Shown piece after piece: positions 35,732 through 47,870 of a stretch of 64,000 nucleotides of DNA. Under the pieces are notes generated by a model, which saw only the letters and a list, made by a program, of their open reading frames with translations, had not been told where the DNA came from and searched no databases. The stretch spans positions 1-64,000 of the forward strand of contig NC_082417.1 of NCBI RefSeq assembly GCF_004011695.2, given 5' to 3'. Numbering within the stretch: the stretch's first letter is position 1; every line of letters begins with the position of its first letter. The translations under genes and the position numbers were made by a program. Origin of the DNA: Ascochyta rabiei. Its lineage: Eukaryota; Ascomycota; Dothideomycetes; Pleosporales; Didymellaceae.

Positions 35732-37585
35732 ACGTAAGTGTATAGCGAGTGACGCGGATAAGCGAGTAACGCGCCCTAACAAGCTGTTAGGCCTACTAAC
35801 TGCAACAGTACAACACTACAACGTTGTACTGTAGCTTACAGTACAAAATATTAATTGCTAACCTCTACTACATCTTTCTTACAAGTGCGTAAATTGTAAC
35901 TAATCTCTCTGCAGCGCTTACAGTGCCTTTTACTGCTCTTGCCTACACCTGTTTAAACTCTACCCTTACAACTCTCCCCTTTAACCTGCGCCTTAACGTC
36001 GCATTAAGCTATTAAGTCCTCTGCCTCTTCCTTTAACAGGTCTCTGCCCTTTTAAATACACTTTCCTTTCTGTAATTTACGCTTAGAGGCTGCTTTATTT
36101 AACGCTTTAAGCTGCAGTACTTAGGCTGCTAATAACGTCTGCCTATGCAGCCGCATTGCTGTACCTCTCTGCAGCTAATTAACAATCTTAACTATTAGAG
36201 TTAGTAACAATCCTTAGTGCTTTTAAATACAGTTGCAAAGCAGCGTTAATTAAGCCTAGATCTTATTAGCGTTAGTGGGTGTCTTAGGGTTCTATTAGAG
36301 CTCCTCTAAGAGCGGTAGTGTTAGCGTGCAGACCTTAACATTAAGCTTTAATAGCACTACTAATAGATCTCTAGGCACTAATCTAGTTACCTTAAAGCTT
36401 GCTGTAATGTTTGCCTTTAAAAACGCCTGCTTAAATACCTTTGCAAAGGTCGCAATAGAGACTTTCTTATTAATTCTGCTAATATAGTCTAATGCTAAGC
36501 CTCTAATCTCTCTACTGTGCGCTTGCTTTAGGGGGGTGAAATAACCTACGTTAAGCGGCTAAAGGATGTGTAACAAGTGCAGAGGCATACAGAGGGTAAT
36601 TATCTTATTCTACTTATAAAGCTCCTAGAAAGAGAGCAACTTGTAGCTCTTGTGGCTGTTAAGTATTAGCAGCACGTAGCTACCTACCCTTTAGCCTTTA
36701 ATCTGCTTAATAAAGTGCCTAAGCTAGGCTACACTAAGCTTGTTAGTAGTCTAGCTGTTGTTACTTACCCTAATGCGCCATTAGGGCTTTAAATCAGGGA
36801 ACTAAGCTTTGTTGTAGTTCTTTGCTTTAAAGATAACGTTAAGGTAGGGCGCAATTGCCTAGCCTATTGCGTTAATTGCAGTAATTAGAGTTACCTACTT
36901 ACAATCTCCCTGCTGGACTCTAATAGGCTTACTACGTCTCTTTAATGCAGTAACTACTTTAACTTAACTTCTAACGCCTATAGTAAAGCTAGTCTTATTA
37001 AAGTTATAGGTATCTTTGTTAAGGATACTATACTTAGCCTTAATGTTCTGTACTAGGTTAAACTAGGGCTTTATAACAGCTAGGTCGCTGCAGAGAACTC
37101 TCTAGCAATCCCTCTGTTAAGTTATTCGCAATTTAACTCTAGGCTTGCGTTTAACAAAGTTTAAGGCCTATTATAAGCTAATAGGGCCTACGTTACGTAC
37201 AGCGCGCAGTTAATTAGCTATATCTTTAACCTAACAAAACATTAGGCTAGATCCTTGTTAGTTAAGCATTCTTATGTACTTTACAATGGTCTGCTCTTCT
37301 GCCTTAGTAAGATTTAATAATTTAGGGTAGGTATTGCGTGTTGATTGCGTTCTAGCGCGTTAGCAGCAGAGAGTTGCCTCTAAGACCTTGTAAACTACAG
37401 CAGCGCGTCGCACGCTTAGTTCTTAAGGTTTTTTTAATTACTTAGAGTGCAAGATTAATTCTCTCTTTATTTGGAAGTATTTTAAGGTCTAGTGGTTGAT
37501 CTATTGAGATTTGAAAATAGGTAGACCCATCGGCTTGTTAGGGCGCGTTACTCGCTTATCCGCGTTACTCGCTATGCACTTACGT
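35732..37585 (-). mobile_element. Fot1/pogo-type DNA transposon C
   Basis: The TIRs begin ACGTAAGTG and carry the doublet AGCGAGTRACGCG ... AGCGAGTAACGCG. They extend for about 50 bp on both sides. TA flanks it at 35,730-35,731 and 37,586-37,587. The minus-strand interior resembles the transposases of B and B' but is full of stops. The right-hand TA is shared with element B', which begins at 37,588. Confidence 0.83.
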
Positions 37586-37587
37586 TA

Positions 37588-39450
37588 ACGTATTCAACAG
37601 GTAAGTCAGCCACATAGGCGAGTCGGCCACTCTGCCAAGACCACACCAACATTCTACCCTATTATGGCTTGCATTAGCCTACATTGGCATTGTTTATAGT
37701 AGTACAGTATATAATATTATTTAGTAACACCTTCTTTAGGCTTTTTACACGTGCGCAAGTTATGCCCTATATTGTGGCACTTTTTACAGCGTCTTTAGGT
37801 TACCTTACCTCCTTTAACACGTACTTACTTCCTTACCTTCTTACTATTACCACACGCCCTAAACTTAGTTAGAGTAGTTAATTAAAGGCCTTCCTTAGCT
37901 GTTAGGACTCCCTCCTGCTGCAACTGCTTTCTTTTATGCAATTTACGTCGCGTAGCAGCCTTATTTACTACTTAAAGCCTAGTAATCTCCCTTTAAGCTA
38001 ACACTAGCTTGTGCGCTACTATAGCTGCGCCTTTAGCAAGCTTTTTAAAGGCCTTAACTATTAAAGTTAGTAAGCTGCTTGCATGCCTTTAAATCCTCTC
38101 TTAAACCAGCGTTAATTGCGACCCTAATTGCAGGGTAGTGCTTAGGGTTTAGGACTGCTAGGGCTTATCTTCTATAGTAGGTAGCAGTAGGGTACGTAGG
38201 CGGACATTAAGACCTATTATAACCCGTTCTGGGTTAAAGGGGACTATTCTAGCGCCTTAGAAGCCTCCTTAGATATTGCTAGAAGTAAATGTCTCCTTAT
38301 AGGCGTCTATAAAGCATAGTAGAAACTTAGTTTTAGTAATATAAGTAATGTAGTTGTGTATAAGATTCTTAGCTTAGCGCCTATATACCTTCTTTAGAGG
38401 GGCAAAACAACCTATATCTAGTAGTTATAAGAGGTAAGATAAGTATAGAGGCATACACAGTGTAATAATCTTTACTTCCTTATAGTATTGTTAGAAGTTA
38501 AGGGAGTTGTAGCTCTTATAGCTATTAATAAGAAGCAGCTAGTACACTCCTTAGGTGCGCGTCTTTATATAGGCATTAAAGTGCTTTAACCAGTTTAGAC
38601 CAAGCTTGTTAGTAGTCTATCTATTCTTAGAGACTCTAATAACCTAGTTGTAGGGCAGGTTGTCCTCTTTGTACTAGGCAGAGAGGTGGTTGCAGCCTTT
38701 AAAGATAATAAAGGGTAGAATAGCCTACCCTGTGCTATTAATGCCCTGTATAACTGTTGTCTACTCTTAATTACTCTACTACACTACCTTTAGCTGTCCT
38801 TAACGCTCTAAACCTGTAACAACTACTTCTGCAGATATCTAGCCTATTATAAAGCCTGTCTTATTAAAGTTATATATATTATTATCCTAGATGCTATACT
38901 TAGCTTTAACATTTACTATAAGCCTAAACCAGCCTTGTATAATCTCTAGATCCTTACAGAGGGCTCTCTTATAGTTGTACTTGCAATTAAAATTTACTTT
39001 AAGGTTAGGGCAGCGCTTAACAAATATATTAGGCTAGTTTATGCTAACATAGCCTATATTACGCTTAGTACGCAAAGAATTAGCTATATTAGCTACAGTA
39101 GCTAGCTAAGGGGCAAATGCTTATACATCTAGCTTAAGAATATACTTAGTAATTACATCCTCCTTAGTCTAATCTATATTCTGTTAACTTGGCGTATAAT
39201 TAGCTTATGTAGGTTGTTCTGTATATTAATTACGTAGTATACTGTAAGGCGCGTTGTATATAGCTGCAGCGCGTTATATAGTAAGGTTCGCATCTTGTTT
39301 AAGTGCCTAGAGCGCAAGCTGTATTACAGCCTCTTTTAAGGGCGTAGGTTTATATTGTTGTTAAGTTATCGCGTTATAAGGTAGAATGTTGGTGTAGTCT
39401 TAGTAGAGTGGCCGACTTGCCTGTGTGGCCGACTTACCTGTTGAATACGT
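37588..39450 (-). mobile_element. Fot1/pogo-type DNA transposon B', abutting C
   Basis: The TIRs begin ACGTATTCAACAGG and carry the doublet AGTCAGCCAC ... AGTCGGCCAC. They extend about 65 bp to CAACATTCTACC. TA flanks it at 37,586-37,587 (shared with C) and 39,451-39,452. The minus-strand interior is homologous to element B (compare 38,100-38,270 with the reverse complement of 28,320-28,490). The transposase is dead through stops. Confidence 0.86.
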
Positions 39451-39452
39451 TA

Positions 39453-41253
39453 TAATATTATTAAATATAACAGAACATAGCTAATACACTATCTTACTAA
39501 AGCCCTAGAGATTGTCTACCCCTAGAATAGATTAAAAATTTGTTTAAAAATTCACTATATTACTTTGCCTATAATATAGTAGGCTTAATAATATAACATC
39601 TCGTCTCTATATTACTCTTAATAACTATTATACTGTTAAAGAGACCTCTTAGGTACTTAATATTAATGTTTAACCTAATGCTATTGCTAAAGTGCTTCTC
39701 TGTTTCTCAGCAGACCTACTTCTATTAATTACATCTAATAAAGTAGGGAGCCTCCACTATAATTACATTCTAAATAGGATTAGAATGTACTCTTTTTAAA
39801 GCATAATTAAGAACTTACTAATTAAGATTTTTAATAGATAATATGTTTATAAGTAGGGTAAGATACAGGACAACCTTGTTTTCTAAGCTATTAAAGCGTT
39901 CCCTAGTAAAGACTTCCTATTATTAGCTTGGAACAGATCTAAAATACTTTTAGAATAGATTAATAAACCTTATTACCTGCTGTTAAAGTTTAGAGCTATA
40001 CTTTAGTAGAAGGCTCTTTATCTATTAAATTTTACTGTATAGATAAACATCTACCTATAAATAAGAAATCTTTAGTTTAGGTATAAAATTTTAACATATT
40101 CTAATTTTAGTACAAAGGTACTTAAACTATGTTGCATCCTAAGCTCTAAAGAAAGGTAACTTTGTTAGCCTCTAAACAGATCTTTAAGTCTAGCAATATA
40201 GCATCTATAGTAGATTAAGAATAGATTACAGATAGATTTAACCTTTAAATATACCTTAAGTACCCTATACTACACCTTTCTTACAAAGAGCTATATAGTA
40301 TCTTAGTTCCTTACTATAGGTATAATATACGCAATACTAGTCTCTAATATACCTAGGTATAGTAGTAGTATAGTTATATACTTAACAGTTCTAGCTATTA
40401 ACAGCTATCTATAGTTGTTACTAATTATAAATAGAGTAGTAGTCTGTATATACTCTGTAAACTATTTGAAATCTATTTAAACTAAATTTAAAGTCTTCCC
40501 TGCTCTATATATGCTTACGTGCCCTCTACTCTGTCCTCTAGCTCTGCAAATACGTCTCTAAGCTCTAGCTCTTACTTAATTACACTACTAGGGTTGTCTG
40601 TAGCAGGATAGGGCACAAAGCAAGTAAACGCCTCTACGTTGTTAGCTATAGACAGACCTTACTAAGGAGAATAGATTAGAAATTAGCTTATAGTTAATGC
40701 ATTTAAAATTAGTTTAAGTGTCTAATTCTTAGTAACACAGGTGCGGTATTTATAAAGATCCTGACTAGTGCCTGCTAAGCCTAGCTACAGTTTAGGGAAA
40801 CTTAAAACCTTATCTTCCAGGTTTTTATGACCTAATTAGGATACCTGAGGTTTGCCGATACTAATTCCATGGCTGGCTCAACTACCAACACCAGCGGCTG
40901 ATATGTCCCCGGCTTAAATTCCCAATGTGTTTTCTGAGACCCAAAAGCGATTCAGATTTAGTTGTTAGTTGTTTAAACTCGTCAAAGCACCTATTGGTTT
41001 AATGTTTAGAGTCAACTTTAACGCAAATGAGGTTACCGGAGGGCAAGGATGTGCCAGTGCATTAAGCCTTTAGATCTCATCTGACAAACGCGTGGTAACC
41101 TGTTACAGTTAATACAAACCACATGTAGCCGTCTTTTAATCAGCAGAGTCTAAATAGTGTATCCATTAATTCAACGTGGGGTTTCATTATCGTGATTCCT
41201 TGACCCTTGCTCATCAAAGTGTTTAATATCTTCCAAATGCACTAATCTGACAA
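39453..41253. other. AT-rich desert, then normal spacer
   Basis: From 39,453 to about 40,850 the sequence is RIP-like with no recognised motif. From there to the carboxylesterase relic composition is more balanced but no gene is seen. Confidence 0.55.
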
Positions 41254-43063
41254 CTAATCGTAGTACCGGTCAGTCGTCACTCTATTTGCCATATTCAGTC
41301 TTAAATACAGAGTTGAAATACGCAATACCAGCTGCTCTCCAGCTGTCTCTCTCGACAGTACTTGCTTGCTTGACTTCAAAACAAAGTTTTGTCCATAGCC
41401 GCCAATGCCATCGTTGTACTTCAGCCACGCTTCACTGCCAGGTACACTATGCCCATTTGGATCGTGTATAGTGAAGAACAATACCTACATGTTACTTATT
41501 ATCTTTGCTGTATTGCGGTATCCGGCGGGGACTGCTGCCGCGCCACCAAAGGCTATACGCTTAAGGTTGTAAAAGACGTATAGAAATCAACGAAGTGCGT
41601 TAAGCCAGGAAGGTTACCCACCAAACCATTAAAGCGGTAGCAGTAGGCTGTAACATTATGCTTTGACCAAGATTGGCAGGCTAATCGCCTGGGTGCAATA
41701 AAGGTGAAGTCTCCCAAAAGTGTGGCCCAACGCTTTGTTTGCGTTCCACGGCCTGCTAGTAGCATGGTCCAAATTTCTGGAATGCCGGCGCCAGGGATGT
41801 TAGGATACAACGCCTCCAGGAAAAGTACAGTATTTGCAGAACCGTAAGCCCTAGCGCAGTCCCGAAACTCTGCGTTTGTGTTGATGTTCACCCCAAGAGC
41901 GGTAAAAATGCCTTCATCGCTGTTTGTACCAATAATGATAGGAACTTTAACAAAAGCTCCAGCCTCTAGCTGATCATACAGACTGCTCTAAATCAGATCA
42001 CCGTCTACATATGGAAAGAACGATCCTGCGGCCGCCCCTCCTAGCGCAGCGTTGATCGTAGCATATAGCAGGTCGCGAAGGCATTGTAGGGTACTGTTTA
42101 AGCTTAAGCATTTAGTTGTCAAAACAATTTTGTCAAACCTGGCCTGCTCGGCTGTGGCGTTGTATTTGCTTCCAAGCAACAGAGGGGCTCCCGACTCCAT
42201 GATAGCGGCCAAGAAAAGTTTGTCATCACAACCACCAAAGGCGGTCAAATAAATGCCGACAGATGCGGCGCTAGCAGACTCTCTAAAGATTGTAATCTAC
42301 ATTAAGAGTTAACATGTGGATCGTATCGTGCAGCGTAGCAAAGACTGAAGCTGTAACTCACTTTTGTATCATTACCACCAAAGGCAGCTATGTTCTCCTT
42401 CACCCATTTCAACGCAAGACGCTGGTCACGGATACCAAGGTTTGTAGCCCCAGCCTCTTTTACTTCCTTGCTATCCATAAACCTAAATGCATTAAGACGG
42501 TACTGAAGACTTACATCAATGAATAGCTTATTAATTTCAACACTGTTCTAGACAATGTAACTTATGTTGTAAAGAGTGTAAACGGTGCCACCTTACAAAA
42601 AAGCTTTGTTCATGTATTAGCCCATGCAGAATCAGAAGTTAAAAGATGTAAATTTACCTCCACCGTGGATCCAAACTGCCACCGGCAATTTCCGCTCATC
42701 ATATCCAGTTGGCTTGACGACGTTCAAGTACAAACAGTCCTCACTGACCTCAAAATCCCCAACTTGCTCACTGCCATATCCTGCACATTTGGGTGGATAG
42801 GACTGAGCTTGCAAGGGGCTGTTCTAGATATATTTAACAGGCTGTAGAGGAGAGAAGCGTAGGGGACCAATTGGCGGCTCAGCAAAAGGGATACCCAGGA
42901 AAGCATCTTGCTTGTACGAGGTGATATGGTAACTAGTAATCGTGCCATTTCTGAGAGTAACTTCGGGTCCAGTTGTTGCAGCTGCCTCTTAAGCAAGCGG
43001 ATGTGGTGAGGCTGCTATAATAGATGCGCTTGCTCTAAGCATAAAGGGCATAAATGTCCTCAT
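41254..43063 (-). pseudogene. Type-B carboxylesterase/lipase, inactivated by RIP-like mutations
   Basis: The minus strand starts with an ATG (43,061-43,063) and a hydrophobic leader. Family hallmarks follow: FLGIPFAEPPIGPLRF, SEDCLYLNVVKP, VAVWIHGGG, DQRLALKWVKENIAAFGGN, AAIMESGAPL, FIAPRRL and FFTIHDPN. Introns interrupt it near 42,645 and at 42,361-42,297. The enzyme would hydrolyse ester substrates outside the cell. It is dead: TAA at 42,989-42,991, TAG at 42,824-42,826, a further TAG in the exon near 42,560 and a TAG replacing Trp near 41,490. A frameshift lies near 41,590. The nucleophile motif GESAG reads RESAS (42,270-42,284), and an AFGF segment reads AFRF. The substitutions are all explained by C:G-to-T:A changes. 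Confidence 0.87.
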
Positions 43064-43959
43064 CTTAAGATCTCAAGAGGAGCGGTGCACTGGTTTGTCT
43101 CTTTGGCAGTACTTGTTAGTAATAGTCTGGGCCGGACGATCTCTATATATCAATTGATCTACCAAGGTCCTACTACTAGCAAATAAAGGCACTGTAATTT
43201 TAGCCTACCTTAGATGATTGCAACTCTTTGCATGCCGAAGGCGGACGTCGAGCTAGCTATCACTAAGTTAGGTAGCTTTGTAGACATGAATTCTTTCTGT
43301 GTATAATGAATGCTGTGTATACTTTCGCCACAAAACCTCACCCTGTGTGAATCTTACGGATATGTCGCATTCCTCGTGATTCAGAGCTTTATAACACGCT
43401 AACTAAGCAGTCTCTAGCAGTTTCACCCCAGCGCCATGTGTGCGTTCGTGAATGCCACCCTAAGCTTCATAATCTAATTAATTTGGATCAATTTAGTGTA
43501 CCGCCTGGTTTTAAGATCGTGAGCTCAGCATGTGCCCTTTGGCCGGTTAGGAGCAGAATAAATCTACCTGTGCTCACGCCATAAAATACCTCACACGGTC
43601 AATCAACATAAGCCTAGTTTAGTAGCCAAGCCGTATACCGAGTAGCAAGGTCAAAGGATCGCATAGGTGCGATATCCGAAGCGTTTCGAGGTCGTGCGAA
43701 ACTAGAAGTTGGGAAAAGCACTGTAAATAGCAGATCTGTGCGCTGCCGGTAGGGTTATAGTGCAAGGGCTGGAGTCGTTCAGGATTCCTGTCAAAAACGC
43801 GAAATTGCATAAATCTGGTAGACAGCGGTAACTGCAAAGGTCATTCCCGTCTTGTAACGCTTTTCTCGACTACAAAAGCTTTTCGGATATGCGCAACCTC
43901 TTTGGCAAAGCTTGTGGGCTCAGACGCGGTTGAGCCTGATCAATACTTCCAAGCGATCG
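43064..43959. other. Spacer between the esterase relic and transposon A
   Basis: Normal composition, no gene supported. The minus-strand frame at 43,619-43,837 has no recognisable homology or context. Confidence 0.5.
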
Positions 43960-43961
43960 TA

Positions 43962-46090
43962 CCGTGTCCGTGCGCGCAACGCCCGGAGTCGCGCAACGCC
44001 CGACTTATCTAAACTACGCCATACTTTAACGCGTTATATCTTAACAACTATAGCACCTATTAACAAAGCGCTTGCAGCAATTAATGCGCTAGAACTAGGC
44101 AAAAAACTTGTATATTAGCATTTTGCTAACAAGTTTGGCGTTAATTGCTTAACTCTGTCCTGCTGACACTAACGCGTACAGGCGTCACAGGAGACTAAGG
44201 ACATTAATTAACAACAGCTTAACTCAGAATAAGAGAGAGAGCTAATAAAGCATATAGATGTGCTTACTAAGCGTTGTTTACTACCTATATAAGATATAAT
44301 ACAGAATTTCGCTTTATCTATAGCCTAAAATCTAGTCTCTAATAGCTGGGTTACTCGCTTTCTCCACAACTATAACAACAAGCTTACCTTACAATAGACT
44401 AACGCTATAGATACTACCTGTTACTTAGCTAACTTTTACACTAAATATAAGCTCTACTTTAACCTTCTACAGTAGAAGATTACTAAATACTCTTTTAAGA
44501 GCTGCTACACATATAATATAGATAAAAAGGGCTTTATAATAGAAGTAGTAGGTAGATTAAAACAGGTGTTTAGTAAGCGCAGATAGGATAAGGGGGAGGT
44601 TAAAGCAACGCTTTAAGATAGTAATAGAGAGTGGATTTCAGTGCTGGCATGTACCTGTGCTGATGGAAGTGCGTTACTGCTAGGCCTCATCTATCTAGGC
44701 AAGGGAAAGGCAGTACAATTAAGCTGGGTTAAGAGTATAGAGCCAGGAAAGAACTTAGTCTACTTTACTACAACCCCTACTAGCTAGACTAATAACAACG
44801 TTAGCCTTGCCTAGCTTAAGTAAGTGTTTAATTACTACACTAAGAAGAAAGCACAGAGATCCTATTAGCTTTTAATAGTAGATAGCTACAGATTACACTT
44901 AACGCTTAATTTTATTAGGTACTATAATAATAATTAGATTCTAATATATATCCTTCCCCATTACTTAACTTAAACAACTTAGCTACTAGATGTAGTTAAC
45001 TTTAAGCCTCTATCTACAGCATATAAGAAGGAGCTTGCTTAGTTTACTAGAGATAGCTATAGGAAGGTCTCTGTAAAGAAGGGCAACTTCTTTAATCTAT
45101 TCTAGGCTGCCTAGGTGTCTACCTTTATAGAAAAGCTAATACTTAAAGGCTTTAAAGCTACTAGTATCTTACCCCTTAACCCTAACAAAGTCCTTACTAG
45201 GTTTGCTAACAACGTAGCTAAGGCCTTAGATATGTTATTATCTAACTTATGCTACAGTAGAGAAGACTAGCTTAAAGTACAGTTACTTATTAGGTTAGCA
45301 GTAAAGGATAAGCGTAGTAAGAAGGCAAAGAAGCTAAGGCGCTTACTCTACTATATCTTAATCTAAAACAGTATACTCTACAATAACGTATAGGGTCTTA
45401 AAAAAGCACTAGATATTAAGAAGAGGCAGAGTAAAAAGCCTAAAAAGCTAGACCTCTAACAACAGCAGGAGTACTACAGTAGTGCTGTGTTTTAGTCCCC
45501 TAGTAAGCGGCGTAAAGCTAAGAAACGCTATAACGTGTTTAAGCGCCTAGAGATAGAGGAGGAGCTTAAGAAAATTAATAGGAAGGAGCTTGCACACGCT
45601 AAGAAGCTAGTTAAGGAGAAGGAGAAGGAGGAGAGGCGTGTAGCGTAAGAGGCAGCTAAGGTAGTGCGTAAGAAGGAGAAGGCTAACGCAGCAAATTAGA
45701 GAGCTAAACGTTAGGCTAAAAAGCAGCGTTAACAATAAGAGCGCAATGCTGTAAAAGCTATAAAATTGCCTTAAAAGGGTAAAAGGAAAGCTTTATAAGC
45801 AACCTAGCCAAAAAAGCGTTAAAAATGTAGTCCTAGGGATAATGTTAGTAGTTGTGGTCCCCTATCACTGTCCCTAGCTCCTCCACTTAAAACCACATTA
45901 CGTGGCCGCAACGTTAAGTTACTAGCAAAATTCAAATAGTACATCTTTTTTGCAAGTAATTAATTACTACTACACTACAAGATCCTGTAATAATAGCTAT
46001 TGTGGGTGGTTGTACAACCTCATCTATTTTTGAGCGTTAAGGTGGTTTCCGGGCGTTGCGCGACTCCGGGCGTTGCGCGCACGGACACGG
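43962..46090 (+). mobile_element. Fot1/pogo-type DNA transposon A, complete with identical TIRs
   Basis: TIRs of 41 bp (43,962-44,002 and 46,050-46,090) are identical in inverted orientation. They start CCGTGTCCGTGCGCG and contain the doublet GCGCAACGCCCG ... GCGCAACGCCCG. TA is duplicated at 43,960-43,961 and 46,091-46,092. The element is 2,129 bp. The + strand transposase relic is recognisable (LLIVDSYRLHLTLNF near 44,875; ILPLNPNK near 45,170; Lys/Glu-rich coiled coil at 45,480-45,720). It is interrupted by many stops, mostly TAG or TAA at Trp/Gln positions. The contrast between perfect TIRs and a ruined gene is notable. Confidence 0.93.
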
Positions 46091-46092
46091 TA

Positions 46093-46822
46093 TTGTCGAT
46101 CGTAATTTCCGAACTCAAGAATTGGGATGCAGGCTACGAAACGAAGAATGCAGGATGCAATTCAAAGAATGAAGGATGCAGTACGAATGGCGGAAGATGC
46201 ATTATATCCATAGGGGGATGCAATAAGAAGTGAAAAGATTTTTTCCAGTGCTACAGTAGGGGTGGCGGGTACAGCGGGAGCTAATGCTCACAAAAACACA
46301 GCCAGGTGCTAAACACAATCTATCATGAATGTGAACAGAGAGATCAAGTGGCCGCAGGGTATTAGATCCCTTCAGCCGTTGGACTTTGCCCCTGCACAGT
46401 ATGCTCAACCCAGAAGGTTTGCCAACCTCGAGCAATGCCAATTTTGTAAATCAGAATTCCTCTCTATGAAAACAGAATTCGAGGTTTTGATATTCAAAAT
46501 GCAATAAAAACTGTCTTTCAGTCACATGGCGAGCGTCGCGTTCAATGCCGAAGGCATGGCACCAGAAGATAATGTTATGTTCGCACAGCCGCGCTCTCGG
46601 ATCACTGTTACGTAAAGGCTCATCGCCTTGATGCTAGCTTTTGCTCTGAGGTCTACCTCTTTCAATAGCAGCTTCTCACCCACTAGCCTTGTCTTCGTGC
46701 ACTGTACCTCTCGTGGTTTTCGTGATACCAGCCAACGTCGCCTTGTCACTTTCATCATCACCCATGCTTGGCAATCTTGCACTGCGTCCTGTCATCCCCC
46801 CAATCGTGCTCTTACGACCACC
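46093..46822. other. Spacer with a cluster of GGATGCA motifs
   Basis: No gene is supported. GATGCA or AATGCA recurs about every 15-30 bp between 46,125 and 46,220, apparently a decayed short tandem repeat. Confidence 0.5.
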
Positions 46823-47870
46823 TTAGCTGCGGTATGTATGTAACTTGAGGTTATAGCCGTCTAACGTTAATTTACGAGTAGTATACAGATCATCGGTAGC
46901 TGTAGATGAGAGGACAGATCTGAAAAGCTTCTCGAAAGGTTTGCGCAACGGTGGTAAGTTCGCTACAAGTATTCCGACTGTGTTTTCGGCAGTGGCCCAG
47001 AGAGTCATCGATACGAGATTCCATGCAATCTCTGGCGTTTTCTTATGTCTCTCCTGGTCCCATATCTTGAGGGCTGAGACGGTTGTGCAACTATAGAGAT
47101 GTGTCAACGAACGCAGCTCAAGACGTACAAAGAGGAAACCCACACCAAAGACATCAGAAATACTGCACGTAAGCCCCATTGTGTGTGTTTCGTGAGTTTT
47201 ACTTGCCGAAGGTACACAATCGGAGCTGTCGCATATATCAGATCTGTGATAATGTTCGAGACCGATTGCATATATCCAAAAGCGATGCGGACGATCACTG
47301 GCCAACATACTTTATCCTCGATTCTGGAGTCCCACCTTGCTGCTAAAGGTCGACAAAGACCCCAGAGGCTGACAGACGGCAGGATGAAGTTGAAGATGAT
47401 CACAAAAGCAAGTGCAACCCACATCAGATATCGATAGGCTTTTGAAAAGTTCAGAGCTAGTAAATATGCGCAGATGGAAAGTTTGATCAGAAACAAAGCG
47501 TAGATGTTGAGGATCTGGCCCATGAAGAGGTATTTTTGCAGCTGCACACCTTGGACGATCGTGAGGAACGGGTCGCGCCGGGGGCGCCCGGCGCCAGAAA
47601 TACCAGCCATGACGTTGAGAATGCAGTCAATATCGTTCGTGATCTCAGTTCAAATCTCAGCTTTGTGTTCAATAGATCGGTCGCTCAGAATGAATATACT
47701 GTGCCAAGAATCATAAACCAGTCACTTGGCCCCATCCATCTCGCGACGTTCGCTCGCACTATGACTCTCCAAGTTATAACGGCGGTGCCGATAATCATGA
47801 AGACAATGGAAACTGCAATTATCTCCCATTTTCGATTGGGGATTGGTTCAGCGTCGGCCATAATGAGCAT
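46823..47870 (-). CDS. Fungal rhodopsin-domain (PTH11-like) integral membrane protein
   Basis: Three exons on the minus strand (47,870-47,700; 47,643-47,144; 47,090-46,823) give an intact 312-residue protein. The introns are 56 and 53 bp (GTATAT..GAG|ATC and GTGGGT..TATAG). The protein has several membrane segments: IIAVSIVFMIIGTAVITW, LFLIKLSICAYLLALNF, WVALAFVIIFNFILP and ITDLIYATAPIVYL. Family-like features are GPSDWFMILGT, a conserved Cys-containing loop, SDLIYA-type helices and the WATAENTVGILVANLPPLR segment. Such proteins resemble seven-helix receptors at the plasma membrane; no ligand can be inferred. It is shorter than many homologues, so exon choice may be incomplete at the ends. 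Confidence 0.78.
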
